The position numbers and the translations under genes were made by a program. A stretch of DNA of 59,638 nucleotides from Nemertoderma westbladi (taxonomy: Eukaryota; Xenacoelomorpha; Nemertodermatida; Nemertodermatidae): assembly GCA_032718475.1 (NCBI GenBank), contig JAUCBJ010004687.1:1-59638 (forward strand), read 5' to 3'. Positions 1 through 10,699 of the stretch are shown piece by piece; the first letter of the stretch is position 1; each line of letters opens with the position of its first letter. Below the pieces are notes generated by a model. The model saw only the letters and a list, made by a program, of their open reading frames with translations, ran no database searches and was not told the origin of the DNA.

Positions 1-334
1 TACAATTTCGTACTTGTACAGTACAGCAGTACCGTACCGGTAGGCCTATGTCATTACTTCGGAGTCTAGCCAATCCCCAATTAAATGTCTTAACTTTTCA
101 ATTTCGTAGAAGATAGACTTTATCTACAAGCAACCAAAATTTCAGCTCTGGAAAATGAGGCGTTCCCGAGAAATTTAACATTTTCTAAAAACCACATAAT
201 CTGTCGTAGCTGACTTAATGATTTGTCACCAAACTTTACAAATTTTCTAAACTTTCCATCTACTACTTACCTACTAAGTTTGGTTCAATTTTAAATCAGC
301 GATGCCGAGAAATTCGCGTTCAAAGATTTACCAG

Positions 335-376
335 ACAGACAGACGGACGGACAGACGGACATACAGACGGACATGC
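335..376. repeat. GACGGACA-type short tandem repeat
   Basis: An imperfect run of 4-8 bp units of the type GACA/GACGGACA. It lies in an otherwise AT-rich stretch (1-517) in which I see no gene. Such runs often sit at the ends of old retroelement insertions, but no element could be assigned. Confidence 0.7.
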
Positions 377-517
377 CCCATTTGCCCTATATGAACCGTA
401 TGCCAAGGCTCGCCGACTACGTGTCTCGCCCCACAATGAAATATTATTAATACTTAGTAAGTTAAAATAAAATAAGTCTAGTGGGCATTCTAGAATTCCG
501 GTTCGAAAAATAAAGAA

Positions 518-1700
518 AATATCTTCAGACATATTAGCACCACTAACATATATTATTAACCAAAGTTTTACCAGATCTGAATTCCCAAATAAGCTTAAAT
601 TAGTTGATATAACACCAGTTTTTAAGAAAGGGGACAGTTCGGATCCTGAAAACTACAGACCAGTAGCTGTGACATCCCCCTTAACTAAAGTATTTGAACG
701 GGCAATATTTAATCAAATAGTTAGGTACATAGACCACAACAATATGCTTTACTGTAAACAGTTTGGCTTTCGGAATGGGTACTCTACAGTAGATGCCATA
801 ACTTACTTGACTGAATACTGGAGAGAAAAGTTAAATAAGGGGGAATACGTAGCTGTTGCATTCTTGGATCTCAGCAAGGCCTTCAATTCCATAAACAGGG
901 AAATATTATTACACAGACTGACCGACATGGGATTCCACAAAACAGCAATGCCATTAATCAGAAGCGGATTCCACAAAACAGCAATGTCATTAATCAGAAG
1001 TTATCGCAATCAGCGATAACAAAGGGTAAAATTACAAAACACGAAGTCCAACTGGAAAACAGAACTAAGAGGGGTTCCACACAGAACTAAGAGGGGTTCC
1101 ACACAGAACTAAGAGGGGTTCCACACAGAACTAAGAGGGGTTCCACACAGAACTAAGAGGGGTTCCACACAGAACTAAGAGGGGTTCCACACAGAACTAA
1201 GAGGGGTTCCACACAGAACTAAGAGGGGTTCCACACAGAACTAAGAGGGGTTCCACAGGGTACAATTTGAGGTCCTTTATTATTTACTCTCTATACAAAC
1301 GACATTCCAAAGAAAATAAGCAGCACCACAGATTTGATACAATATGTGGATGATACAGTTATATTTACAACAGACAAAAATCCAGAAAGAGCATCACAAA
1401 AATGAGAACAGGAAGTTATAAAACTAAATGATACATTCAGACTTCACCACCTTAAACTTAATCCATCAAAAAAGGAATGCTTACTTTTATCCCCTAAAGA
1501 ACGAAACACACCTGAACAAATAGAACTAAATGTTGGAACTGCAATACCGATAAGCCAATCAAAATCAGTAATGTAATCAATAATAATAATCAATAATAAA
1601 ATCAATAATATATTACAAAAGATGACCTTGAGCATTTCTAGTTTACGCAATATTAAGGGGCAATTAACTAATAGATCCAAATTAAATATATACAAGAATA
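518..1700 (+). pseudogene. LINE reverse transcriptase fragment (CR1/Jockey-like group)
   Basis: The translation shows the N-terminal half of a non-LTR reverse transcriptase: the FKKGD..PENYRPV motif at 620-670, the GFR motif near 770 and the AFLDLSKAFNSI motif near 865, which carries the first catalytic aspartate. After a tandem array that destroys the GVPQG motif, reading resumes with YVDDT near 1345, where the usual YADD has Val for Ala, and ends in thumb-like sequence around 1550. Two 33-bp stretches near 925-995 are tandem duplicates. A stop codon and the 22-bp array break the frame, and there is no endonuclease domain, so this is a dead, 5'-truncated copy. The clade is uncertain. The region 1701-1860 that follows is AT-rich with no gene seen. 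Confidence 0.75.
1061..1258 (+). repeat. 22-bp tandem array inside the LINE RT motif
   Basis: About nine nearly perfect copies of a 22-bp unit (AGAACTAAGAGGGGTTCCACAC). The unit is the stretch of reverse transcriptase DNA that encodes the conserved RGVPQG-type motif. Because 22 is not a multiple of 3, each copy shifts the frame, so the expansion happened in already non-functional DNA or killed the gene. Confidence 0.95.
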
Positions 1701-1859
1701 TTTCGTTTTAATTTATTTTTACAAATACATACATAACATATCTATGCCCTACCAAAATTTAAACTTACCCTTTTATTCAAACAAAAATCGGAAAATAAAC
1801 CAATACACTAACAATATAGTCATATATATTGTTAATTGTCAATATAGTCCCTTCCTCCA

Positions 1860-2930
1860 ACTGTATCTCTAACTCCTTTTGGTCTAACTCGACTATATCT
1901 AGCTGACACGCCAGATCTATCTCTAGCACCCTTCTTGCTTTCGCGGAGGATGTGGCGGACTTTTCGGTTACGACAGACTCCCGTCGCCTTCCGGTCCTAC
2001 TACTTCTATCTTATTTGCTAGTGGCGCCCATTGTTTTACTGACGGACGACACCGAGTCATCAGGATTTACCTCAGGTTCAGTGTTGTTCGAACCCGCCCA
2101 TCCCACTAACTTAATCCCCAGCGCATCTACTAGATAAGGTCCTACGTACACAACACTGTACGGCGTTACCCCCGATCGCCAGAATTCAAATAGTTCAGTC
2201 TCCGTCCGATCTCCGTCGCCCTTTTGTTCACCAGTCCACACTGCCCAAATCGGGCTAAATAGTGGAAATGTCTGTTACAATCACCAAGTCGGTGATCCGG
2301 TTTACCTTGGTCTGCTTTCCCGGTGGTCCTGGCATCTTTAAGTATCCTCTTCGTGGCGTTGTACCCACATTGCAGGCGATTGCTCATCTCGACGTCCTCC
2401 TCCTGAACGTTTCCTCGTCTGAACGCTTCGGAATCGTTTCCTCATCCAGCGTCGCACCGCCGACCCCACTGTTGCCGTTCTGGTGGGCCATCCGCTTCCC
2501 ATAGCCACTGGTTGGCAGGCGAACCCGGTGCTTCTCTCGCCACTCCCGTCTCGTGTCAACTCACGCTCCTGCTTGTCTTCTATCCATCCGCCTTCCTCCT
2601 CTCCAACCAGACTGTGTTCTCTCGGCGACTCCGGTGTATTGGGCCGATAGCATTGAGTCACCACCTCCCTGATCGTTGCGTCTCTGTTGCTCGGGATGCG
2701 CAGCGGACTCCCTCCTCCACCGATCGAATTTTGGGGCGTTGGCTCCCTCATCGTTGGCGTGGTGTATGGTCGTCACAGATCTTGTCTCTTTGTCTCTTAG
2801 GTTTTCAACTGTGATGGAATCTGAGTTGGTGAGGATCCCGACCGGATTTTGTGTTGTTGTTCATAAGGGTCACCACGTGCTAATAGCTGAAGGCTTGGGG
2901 TTGAAAGGCCGTAGGCCAAATAATAACTGA
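1860..2930 (-). other. GC-rich, coding-like stretch of unknown origin
   Basis: This block is much more GC-rich than its surroundings and has several medium open frames on the minus strand (for example 2338-2751 and 2166-2387), as expected of a decayed retroelement. I cannot recognise a family. The right end (2885-2930) contains the words GAAGGC...GAAAGGCCGTAGGCC, which resemble the GGCC-rich hairpin at 8515-8545 near a Penelope-like element, so it may be a retroelement 3' end. No intact gene is claimed. From 2931 to 3565 I see nothing assignable. Confidence 0.3.
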
Positions 2931-3565
2931 GTTAATAACTGAGTCTGTGGTTATTAGTAATGTCAGATATATGAGCATCAGAAATACAGCACAATCAGTA
3001 CAGTACAATAATAGCAGTAATGACGACAGTTGAAAAACGTTTGACTTTTACACTCTATATAGGCAACTGAACCACAATTAACAGAACAACGATTATATAT
3101 TGTATGGAAAATTACACACATTCCTAGCTAGGTTTGGCCTACCAATAAATAAATGCACGCTAATTGATGGAAAGCTGCACCACTATTGGCTGGTTTACTC
3201 CTTGGCCAATCCCTATTTTCCCCTGGCCCTATGCTGGCTTCCCCCATGAGATGTGTTGGTATCTCTCCCCAGCTGGCAATATATTCGCTCATTCCCTTTA
3301 GTATGTAATATTGCATTGGACAATATTGCATATCTAATCGTGATTCGTAAATCACGATTTCCCCATTATCGGCTGGGTTATGCAACGAATTGGATACGCT
3401 AACATATACTCATCGTATAATATTTATATGGAATATACTGTACATAGAAAAAACACTGAAACAATAGAAAATCTCATTTTTCTCCTGTTTCATCCACAAT
3501 TCAGTCTGCCTCATAGGCTAAATATTGCATGACAAAGTGTACGTACTGCCGATATACTTACTTAC

Positions 3566-3803
3566 CATATTTTTCTCGTACGAGTATCAATGAATGTAAT
3601 GCAGCCTGTATCTTCCCAAGTTTAATGTGGGCGATGACATCAGTGTCAGCTACAAATGAAAGGACTACTTCTGTCTCAAAAACTCCTGGGTTTGAACCAG
3701 AAAGTGAACCGATTAATGTTGGCGAGTGGGCAAATACTTTGGATTCCCCCGCACCACTTGCTGTGATCCATGGACCACAAGCAACTTCCTGGTTACTTGC
3801 CAG
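3566..3803 (-). CDS. Candidate internal exon of a host gene, function unknown
   Basis: On the minus strand a 238-nt open block is bounded by a textbook acceptor (pyrimidine-rich stretch ending TTTCAG, just above 3803) and a textbook donor (G|GTAAGTAAG at 3566/3565). It encodes 79 codons plus one base, reading LASNQEVACGPWITASGAGE at its start and ending near LVREKYG. Composition is protein-like and unlike the retroelement remnants around it. I do not recognise a domain. It starts in phase 0, which matches the end phase of the candidate exon at 6977-7110 on the same strand, so both could belong to one gene with a 3.2-kb intron between them that holds a LINE and minisatellites. Transcript data would decide. 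Confidence 0.55.
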
Positions 3804-3904
3804 CTGAAATGTTAAAACAAAAGTATAAACATTCATTAAAAAAATATTTTACTGCAATTGCCATTCACAGGGACGGTTTGTATTCGATGCTGCTGCGAAA
3901 AACT

Positions 3905-4258
3905 AGAAATAGAGGCAGCCATAATGTACACCCAAGGCAGCCTTAACGTACACCCAAGGCAGTCATAACGTACACCCAAGGCAGCCATAACGTACACCCA
4001 AGGCTGCCATAACCTTCACCCAAGGCAGCCATAACATACACCCAAGGCAGCCATAACGTACAGCCAAGGCAGCCATAACGTACACCCAAAGCAGCCATAA
4101 CATACACCCAAGGCAGCCATAACGTACACCTAAGGTAGCCATAACGTACACCCATGGCAGCCTTAATTTACACTCAATGTCGCCATAATGTACACCCTAG
4201 GCCGCCATAGCATACACCCTTGGCCGCCATAACATACACCCAAGGCCATCAGGGCTGC
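3905..4258. repeat. 22-bp minisatellite
   Basis: About sixteen copies of a 22-bp unit of the form GTACACCCAAGGCAGCCATAAC with scattered substitutions; the copies near 4165-4250 are more diverged. The array opens spurious frames on the minus strand that I do not treat as genes. It lies in the presumed intron between the two candidate host exons and is followed by a G-tract. Confidence 0.95.
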
Positions 4259-4262
4259 CGAG

Positions 4263-4293
4263 AGGGGGGGGGGGGGGGGAGGGGGGGGGGGCA
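4263..4293. repeat. Poly-G tract
   Basis: A run of about 30 guanines interrupted by two adenines, directly after the 22-bp minisatellite. Similar homopolymer G/C runs occur at 4716-4737, 12000-12019, 14140-14161 and 44499-44510. Confidence 0.9.
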
Positions 4294-4715
4294 GAGGGGG
4301 TAATATTGCCGGGCCCAGGAGATGCTGATGTGGCCTGATGCTGGGAAATCTCTTACACTTACATATAAAATAAGTAATGGTAGTTTTTAAAAACTTGTTT
4401 AACAACGAGTAAAAATTTATTCATCGTACTCCATATGAAATAAAAATTTAAAGACCAGATTTAAAAGCACCAAGCGATTGGGGGTTTCGAAGGTCTAGTG
4501 AGAGGGAATTGTATATTTTGGGGGCGGCGACAGTGAAGGCACGCTTGACATAATTTCCTAGGTTATATCTGGGGATTTCAAGCAACCCAGAATTACCGGA
4601 AACAGTAACAGCTGTGGCTCATATCGCGTTAGTAGGTTCCATAGTCCATCATAACATAACATACACCATGTCCCAGAATATAGTGTTGAATTCATTGACA
4701 CAACCACCCCCACCC

Positions 4716-4737
4716 CACCCCCCCCCCCCCCCCCCCA
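4716..4737. repeat. Poly-C tract next to a LINE copy
   Basis: A run of cytosines, followed by about 50 bp (TTCTACACATCTTGATGAGA and onward) that recurs after the poly-C tract at 14140-14161. The shared flank suggests both tracts belong to one repeated unit rather than arising independently. Confidence 0.85.
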
Positions 4738-4827
4738 AATTGTTCTACACATCTTGATGAGATTACATGAAATTTGAAACAGAGATAGTCCCACTCTGTT
4801 TGATTCGGAGTCCTTTTCGGGATCATA

Positions 4828-5742
4828 CTACACACAGCAAAAGTGGGGAAGTTCAAACCCAATTCCCACTGCGTGGCGTCCCACTCTGTTTGTTTCCGAG
4901 TCCTTTTCAGGCATGGGCTGTCCACCATGCTTATTCACTCCATGAGGCTGCCAAAGTACAAGATTATGCACTGGCTGGTCCTCACGGCGAAAGCAATGTC
5001 CTGCAAAGCGGAGGCGATTTTGTTCTAGTGTCAAGCTTGGGGGAACCAATGAGACACCTCCAATGTTATATAGTGTCTGGTTGGAGATGTGTGCATTGTA
5101 CTTGACACAATGTACCCGGCGTAGCATTCTTGTGAATGTGCCATCCAGAGATTTGGTGTCCTCAGCAGTTAGAGCCCAGCATGGACTCCCGTAGAGGAGT
5201 ACTGGAACTACTGCTGCTCTAAATAATCGGACCTTAAGTTTCCGATTAATTCTAGGTGACTTCCAAATCCTGGAAAGCCTATTCAAGGCTGCCCATGCCT
5301 TTCCCTTACGTATTCGAAGGTCCTCACCTGACTTCCGGATCCATGATCCCAGGTAACAGAAGTCGTCCACATGCTCAAGCATACCATCCTTTGAGCTTAT
5401 GCTCATCCGATCAGAGACTTGCTGAGGACTTTCAAAGTTAACAGTCAGAATTTTGGTCTTTCTGGAGTTAATAAAAAGACCAACACTAGAAGCAGCATGT
5501 TCTAATGAGCTGAGGAGCCGCTGGGCTCCCTCTAATGATTCTGAGAGTACTCCTAAGTCATCAGCAAAGTCTAGATCAGTTAGGTACTTGGCAGGATTTC
5601 CTCGACTTCTGGAGCCAGTAGGTGGAGTTATCATCACCCCATCATCATTATGATGATCTAAGGACATGCGTAGAACATAGTCAACCACAATAATGAACAA
5701 GAATGGTGCATGTGTGTCTCCTTGGAGGACGCCCCATAACAC
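4828..5742 (-). pseudogene. RTE-like LINE fragment, RT second half (family 1)
   Basis: The minus strand encodes the catalytic second half of a LINE reverse transcriptase: GVLQGDTHAPFLF near 5710, the second catalytic motif as FADDLGVL near 5555 (FADD in place of YADD), then the thumb with YLGSWIRKS and VPVLLYGSPCWALT, and a C-terminal HxxRRxDxPxHxLxLWQPHG segment. Endonuclease and first RT motifs are absent. At 4917 the family sequence stops (the next family residues would be TFLRRILKD, as seen in the copies at 9270-9330 and 29095-29125) and is replaced by a different tail with the word TTCCGAGTCCTTTTCAGG, so the 3' end is chimeric. Other copies lie at 9060-9612 plus 13144-13690, 11557-11815 and 28960-29533. 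Confidence 0.8.
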
Positions 5743-5941
5743 TTCAAATGGTTCTGTGTCCTGCTACCAGTAGGCCTACTGGTAAAAGCAGTACAGCAGT
5801 GTTTTATATGAAGTAAGTAATCTTAATTTAGCGACATCTTATACGCAACTAAATTTATAATGTATGAAAAGACCAAATGAAATTCAATATAAATTTTCAC
5901 CTGTCTGCATGGATGGTTGTTTTTAGATTATGTTTCATTTG

Positions 5942-6013
5942 GCGGTCCAGTTCGGTCCAGTTCTCCTCTCTTTCGATCCAGTTCGGTTCAGTTCGGTCCA
6001 GTTCGGTCCAGAT
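5942..6013 (+). repeat. 10-bp tandem repeat (CAGTTCGGTC)
   Basis: Five or more copies of CAGTTCGGTC, interrupted by a short CT-rich segment. No gene is seen between 5743 and 6976. That stretch also includes a C-rich tract at 6505-6532 and AT-rich sequence. Confidence 0.85.
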
Positions 6014-6976
6014 TCGGGTACATAACTATTTTCTTAATTTATGGGATAGCCTATTCGTGCTATACTTACCGGTACCTGCAGTTACTGTATGGTATGGTGC
6101 AGTTTTCGTTGTGGTAGTTGGGTTGGGTTATGTAGCACTAAAATCGATTTGGTATTTCATTTTTTAATGGGCCTTAGTGCCTGAGTACTAACAGTGGCCC
6201 AAGTGGCCCTAAATGCTAGGTAGTATCTGAGGGAATAAGACCCCATGTCCTATTTTATTGTTTTCATATTAATATCACAATCCCTATAAAGTCGTGGTTG
6301 TCTAACATCGTATAATTAATATTCCAGGATGTTATAAGAGACTGGCAGCTGTGTCAGTTACTTACTAGTGACTTCAAACTTAGTTACTGGAACCTTATTG
6401 AAAGAGATTCGAAGCTCAACATTATTTTGCCAGTGTCTCTCATCCAGCATTTAAACGCATATTGATCGAAGTCCCAGACTCCAAGGTCAACCAGCTCTGC
6501 CATCACCCCCCATCCCCCCCTCCCCCACCCCTTCCTTTTACTCTATTGGTTGTTTTTCTTGTGGAATAGTAAAGTATAAAATAATCCGCCATAATTAATA
6601 AATAGATAATAATACAGCCTAATAAATTAGAATAACGTTATTATTAATAATACAAATTAATCGAATCAGTAATTGCTCAAGCCACTGGGATTTGTACATT
6701 TTCTCAATAAGTAACAATAAGTAACATCTATCGTGTTCGCGAACGCGTACATTGATCCAGGACTGTTTGTATGAGGGTCTATTACTGCTGTACTGTAGTA
6801 TTAAACCATCACATGCACGGTGGTAAATAGCCAGAAGGTTATCAGCTGGTGGCGGTGAGGTCGAAAATAAAAAAATTATAAGTAACAGCAAATAATATAT
6901 TTGTAAATCTACTGTATTTGGCAAATACTGTATATACATTCTAATTTATACTGTCTGTTACTATAATAATACAAAC

Positions 6977-7110
6977 CTGGGTTTTTGGACAGGAGTGGAC
7001 ATTTATATGAAAGAAACAACAGTTTTTACCATTTGCAGTTGCAGCTGTACCGGAGCATGTATTCTGGCAGAATGTTTTTATACCGTCAGCATCACGGGGT
7101 GTGTCAGATC
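6977..7110 (-). CDS. Candidate Cys-rich internal exon of a host gene
   Basis: On the minus strand a 134-nt open block is bounded by an acceptor (AT-rich, ending TTTATTATAG, above 7110) and a donor (CAG|GTTTGT at 6977/6976). Read in phase 2 it gives 44 codons with no stop and a dense set of cysteines: FCQNTCSG, then GKNCCFFHINVHSCPKTQ. The C-x3-C ... CC ... C spacing suggests a disulfide-bonded, secreted or extracellular segment. No family is recognised. It ends in phase 0, compatible with the candidate exon at 3566-3803. Short exons can arise by chance, so this is a moderate call that rests on both splice sites and the Cys pattern. Confidence 0.45.
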
Positions 7111-7379
7111 CTATAATAAATTATAATAAATAAAATAAACAGTAACATTATTACTGTCTGCATTTTAACTGTTGCAGTCGTTGGCGGATGTGTACCTGTT
7201 CATTAATTAGTGAAAAATATGCCTATGTGTCAGGTTTATTTTGCTGATAAAATTTTGCAATAATTTAATAATAATAGCACTTATATTTATTAATGCAGGC
7301 GCCCTTAGAGATTTTATAATCTTATCAGGGCGCCTACAGCTGACCGATTAAACGCTGTTACAACTATTAATACTGGTAC

Positions 7380-8640
7380 GACTACCTCGACTACGAGTTA
7401 GACGACCTCCGCAGCGCTATTATACGAACATACCGACAACATGTACCAAAAACTGAAGTCCCCTCGGGTTTAATGGAACATGATATACTCAGTGACACAA
7501 CCGCGTACCAACAACTCCGCCGCAACCCCACCCGTACCGAGGGTGTACGAGTTAACAATGGGATCAAGAATTTACTTCCTCGATCACAAACCCCTTACAA
7601 GGTGGCTAGTCTACTTAACAGTAGACCATGTGCACCGCAGTTATATGGAAATCCGAAGAATCATAAAGCGAACAACCCAATGCGGCCCATCTCATCGGGA
7701 ATCGGATCCCCCTCGGAGAAGCTAGCGTGGGTTTGCTGCCAAATTCTTACACAACTCATCAACCTCATCCCCAGCCGCCTAAAAGATACCCTCGACTTCA
7801 TGCAACGCGTTAAAACTCTACCTCCCCTGGATCCCAAAGACATCATTTTTAGCTTAGACATCGTTTCGATGTATACTAATATTAATGTACCCGAGGGAAT
7901 CGATTTAATTACAGATTTTTTAGCCCAGCACCAACAGGAGATCAATTTATTTGGTATCACTGTTCCCGATTTTTATGGGATCTTATCGATTTGTTCTGAA
8001 CTGTCTTACTTTCATTTCAACGGTAAATTTTACCGACAATTGTTAGGCCTAGGGATGGGTAACAAGAAAGCGGCACCTTTCGCCCAATTGTATATTTATT
8101 TACAAGAACTAAAATGGTTAGGTAACTACCACCTAGCACCAGAGTGTTGGTGGCGTTACTATGACGACGGATGGGCGATGTGGAAACATGGTGAAACTGA
8201 ACTCGTTAATTTTGTCGATTACCTGAATACTTTTAACTTTTTGAATACTATGTTTTTGTTTTTTTGTAGTGTTTAGTTAGAATTCACAATGGTGCAATTA
8301 TTATATCCTTACCAAATATTAGTGTTAAGTTGATTTCCCCCTTTAGTTCATCCCACAGGATATACAGTTAGTTAATTTCTTATGTGCTTGTACACATGCT
8401 ACGCGAAGGCCCATGCGACGTATGTATGAGTCATACAGGCCTACAAACCGGTACTGTTTACTTCACCTCGTGCAGTTCTCTGGGTAGTTAGGTATTTTCC
8501 ATAGTCAGCTAGACAAAGGCCTGTAGGCCGAAATATTGCTAAGTTGTAATAATTGGTTACTTGTGTGGTCTTTGTAATTTTATCTACCTGATTTAATTTA
8601 TTAAAGAATTTGAATATTTGTAAATTTGGTTTTCACGTAT
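7380..8640 (+). mobile_element. Penelope-like retroelement, truncated
   Basis: This segment contains a Penelope-type reverse transcriptase (7473-8276, open upstream to about 7400), then a non-coding tail. In the tail the word AAGGCCTGTAGGCCGAAATA (8513-8535) can fold on its GGCC palindromes and resembles the GGCC hairpin often present near the 3' end of Penelope-like elements. No GIY-YIG endonuclease is visible after the RT, so the element is 3'-truncated or of an endonuclease-less type. It has no obvious flanking duplication. Confidence 0.75.
7473..8276 (+). pseudogene. Penelope-like reverse transcriptase (partial)
   Basis: 267 residues. Recognisable in order: LYGNPKNHK...PMRPISSG (residues about 59-75, a hallmark of Penelope RTs), FSLDIVSMYTNINV with the first catalytic Asp (about 125-138), LGMGNKKAAPFAQLYI (about 190-208), and RYYDDGWAMW with the catalytic DD (about 223-232). 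The usual Val of the YVDD box is Tyr here. The frame ends shortly after in a phenylalanine-rich run encoded by poly-T, where homology stops, so the C-terminal thumb and endonuclease are missing. The enzyme would have copied its RNA at chromosomal ends or nicks. Confidence 0.8.
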
Positions 8641-8724
8641 CATGATTGAAGCAGTAACCCGGGCGCGCACTATTATTCGCAATATGAAACTATTAATACT
8701 AGGCCTACTGCACAACTATAATAG

Positions 8725-8920
8725 TACTGGAACTTATTTATTGAATAAATAAGTCTTTAGTTTTGATTTAAAATCGCCCAGTTCCAGGCCTTTGTACGGC
8801 CTAATCGCAACAGGAAGCCTGTTCCATGGATCTGGGTCAGCACGGTAGTAAGCACGCTGTGCCAATGCTGAGGAGACATGAGGCACCTGAATGCAGGCCG
8901 CAAAAGTATTTAACAACTTT
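8725..8920 (-). pseudogene. LINE ORF2 C-terminal tail (CR1-like)
   Basis: The minus strand encodes about 60 residues with the DPWNRLPVAIR...LGDFKSKLKTYLFNK pattern, which closes the ORF2 of many CR1/L2-type LINEs. Nothing further upstream of the ORF is recognised, so this is a severely 5'-truncated insertion. Confidence 0.65.
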
Positions 8921-9059
8921 AATTACCACTAGAGGATTAATATTTACACCAACATGCATTCCAATGAGTTGAGTATCTATCATAGTAAATAACGTGTCAT
9001 TACCAATGTACCGGTAATGAAATAAATTATAGTTTTAATCACATCTTAATGTAAACAAA

Positions 9060-9612
9060 GCAAAATTGTTGTCTTTACTACACTAGGATTGGCATGCTGC
9101 ATTGCAGCTGCATTATTAAGAATGCTGTGTCGGCTTGTCGACAAAATTGCGCCGCCACAACTCCCTAAGCCTACTACACTAGGATCGGCATGCTGCATTG
9201 CAGCTGCAATATTAAGAATGCTATTTCGGCTTGTCGACAAAATTGTGCCGCCATAACTCATCACCCATGACATTTGCTAGATCATCCGCATCTTCAAAGC
9301 CAGTTTCCTTTAAGATGCGTCTCAAGAAAGTCATGGGCCATCCACCATGCTTATTCACTCCATGAGGCTGCCAAAGCACAAGATTATGCACTGGCTGGTC
9401 CTCACGGCGAAAGCAATGTCCTGCAAAGCGGTGTTCTAGTGTCAAGCTTGGGGAACCAATGAGACACCTCTAATATTATATAGTGTCTGGTTGGAGATGT
9501 GTGCAACTGCCTACCCGGCGTAGAATTCTTGTGAATGTGCCATCCAGAGATTTGGTGTCCTCAGCAGTTAGAGCCCAGCATGGACTCCAATAGAGTACTG
9601 GAACTACTGCTT
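9060..9612 (-). pseudogene. RTE-like LINE family 1, 3' part with duplicated end
   Basis: The minus strand carries the C-terminal part of family 1 (LVLWQPHGVNKHGGWPMTFL at 9320-9390). Its 3' terminal segment, GGATCGGCATGCTGCATTGC and onward, is present twice in tandem (9087-9170 and 9180-9260). At 9612 the copy is interrupted by a Gypsy-type LTR, and the family sequence resumes at 13144. The two halves together are one old LINE insertion split by the LTR element. Confidence 0.75.
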
Positions 9613-9614
9613 CT

Positions 9615-9776
9615 TGTGATATGAAGCAGGGGTTACGATAAGAGAATAATGTTATCTAACCATATACGTACAATGTACATATCATATATAATAATATGTC
9701 CCGTCACCAAACATATCTAAACATAACTTCTAAGTAAATCATTACTGTCGCTAGGCAACTTTGTAAATAATATAAC
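9615..9776 (-). repeat. Gypsy LTR (3' LTR, internally deleted)
   Basis: 162 bp matching the ends of the 291-bp repeat at 12853-13143, starting TGTGATATGAAGCAGG and ending GTAAATAATATAAC. About 130 bp in the middle is missing relative to its partner, with the break in the TATATAATAATA stretch. Confidence 0.75.
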
Positions 9777-10690
9777 CCTGGAATTTATAGATTCGATGTT
9801 GTTTAGGGTCTTAAGTGCAAATGGGCTTAGCAGAATTCCTACTCCACCAATTGATGCATTGGCCGAGTTCCTTACTGCTGAGCTTGTTACTAACGTCCAT
9901 CCATTTCCAATGTCATTGTACTTCATGGAAGTGTCTTCATGACAAATCCGATGTTCTTGGATGCAGATAATGTCGATGTTATATTCCATTGCCAGAGCAA
10001 CCATGTCACCCTGTTTGCTCTGTGCTTTCAGCGTGCGTGCGTTCATTGTAGCAATCTTTAGTGTCTTTTTACATTTCAACAGGTTGGTTCTTCTTTCTTC
10101 TCTGTCTTCTGTTTCAGTAGCCAATTTATCGACCCCAGCCTGGTGTACCACTGAGGGACGTGGTCCTTGTTGACCCGGGCGACGACCGAGCCGGTATTTC
10201 TCCTGGAGGGTTCTCATACTCATATCTTTCAGTTGCGGGAGTAAACCGCTTGTGGTCGCAACTCCTACAAGCGTCTTCGCAGTAGGTCGCCATTGGTTGA
10301 TTACCTTCCGCCGACCTTGTCAGCATGTCTAGCCGTTGGTTGATTACCTTCCGCCTATCCATGGCCTACAGCCCTGCTGCTGACTGTAGGGGTCCATTTG
10401 TTACACCCTGAACCAAGTGTGCCTCCTGGGTTAGGTTACCTAACACTGGTAGAGGAGCATCCAGTATAGACAGGGTGGGGCTTGTATCATCTCTAATGCA
10501 GATGCGTATCAAGCCTTTGCCTTCAATGGTGCCCTAGGCGCTATAGCCCTCAATGACTTATTTAGTTGATGGGGCTGAACCAACCCACTCTTGATCAACT
10601 AAATAATGAATAGGCTATGCTTATCGGGCCTGCCCTACTGGGCTGACAGCTACAGGTAGTACCACATTATTGCCATAGTGGTAGCAGGAT
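9777..10690 (-). pseudogene. RTE-like LINE family 2, 5' region and endonuclease start
   Basis: The minus strand frame 9717-10223 encodes the first part of an apurinic-type endonuclease (KIATMNARTLKAQSKQGDMV, then NIDIICIQEHRI, then GGVGILLSPFA). This matches the endonuclease start of the LINE at 53777-56310 (shared stretch VTSSAVRNSANASIGGVGIL). To the right, 10230-10690 is GC-rich non-coding sequence, probably the 5' untranslated region. Retaining a 5' end without the 3' end is unusual for a LINE and points to deletion or recombination next to the LTR at 9776. Confidence 0.65.
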
Positions 10691-10699
10691 CTGGGGACC

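Noticed and set aside
3943-4155. Repetitive minus-strand frames with GVRYGCLGCTLWLPW-type repeats
   Set aside because: The 22-bp minisatellite gives repeated peptides in all frames; nothing suggests a protein.
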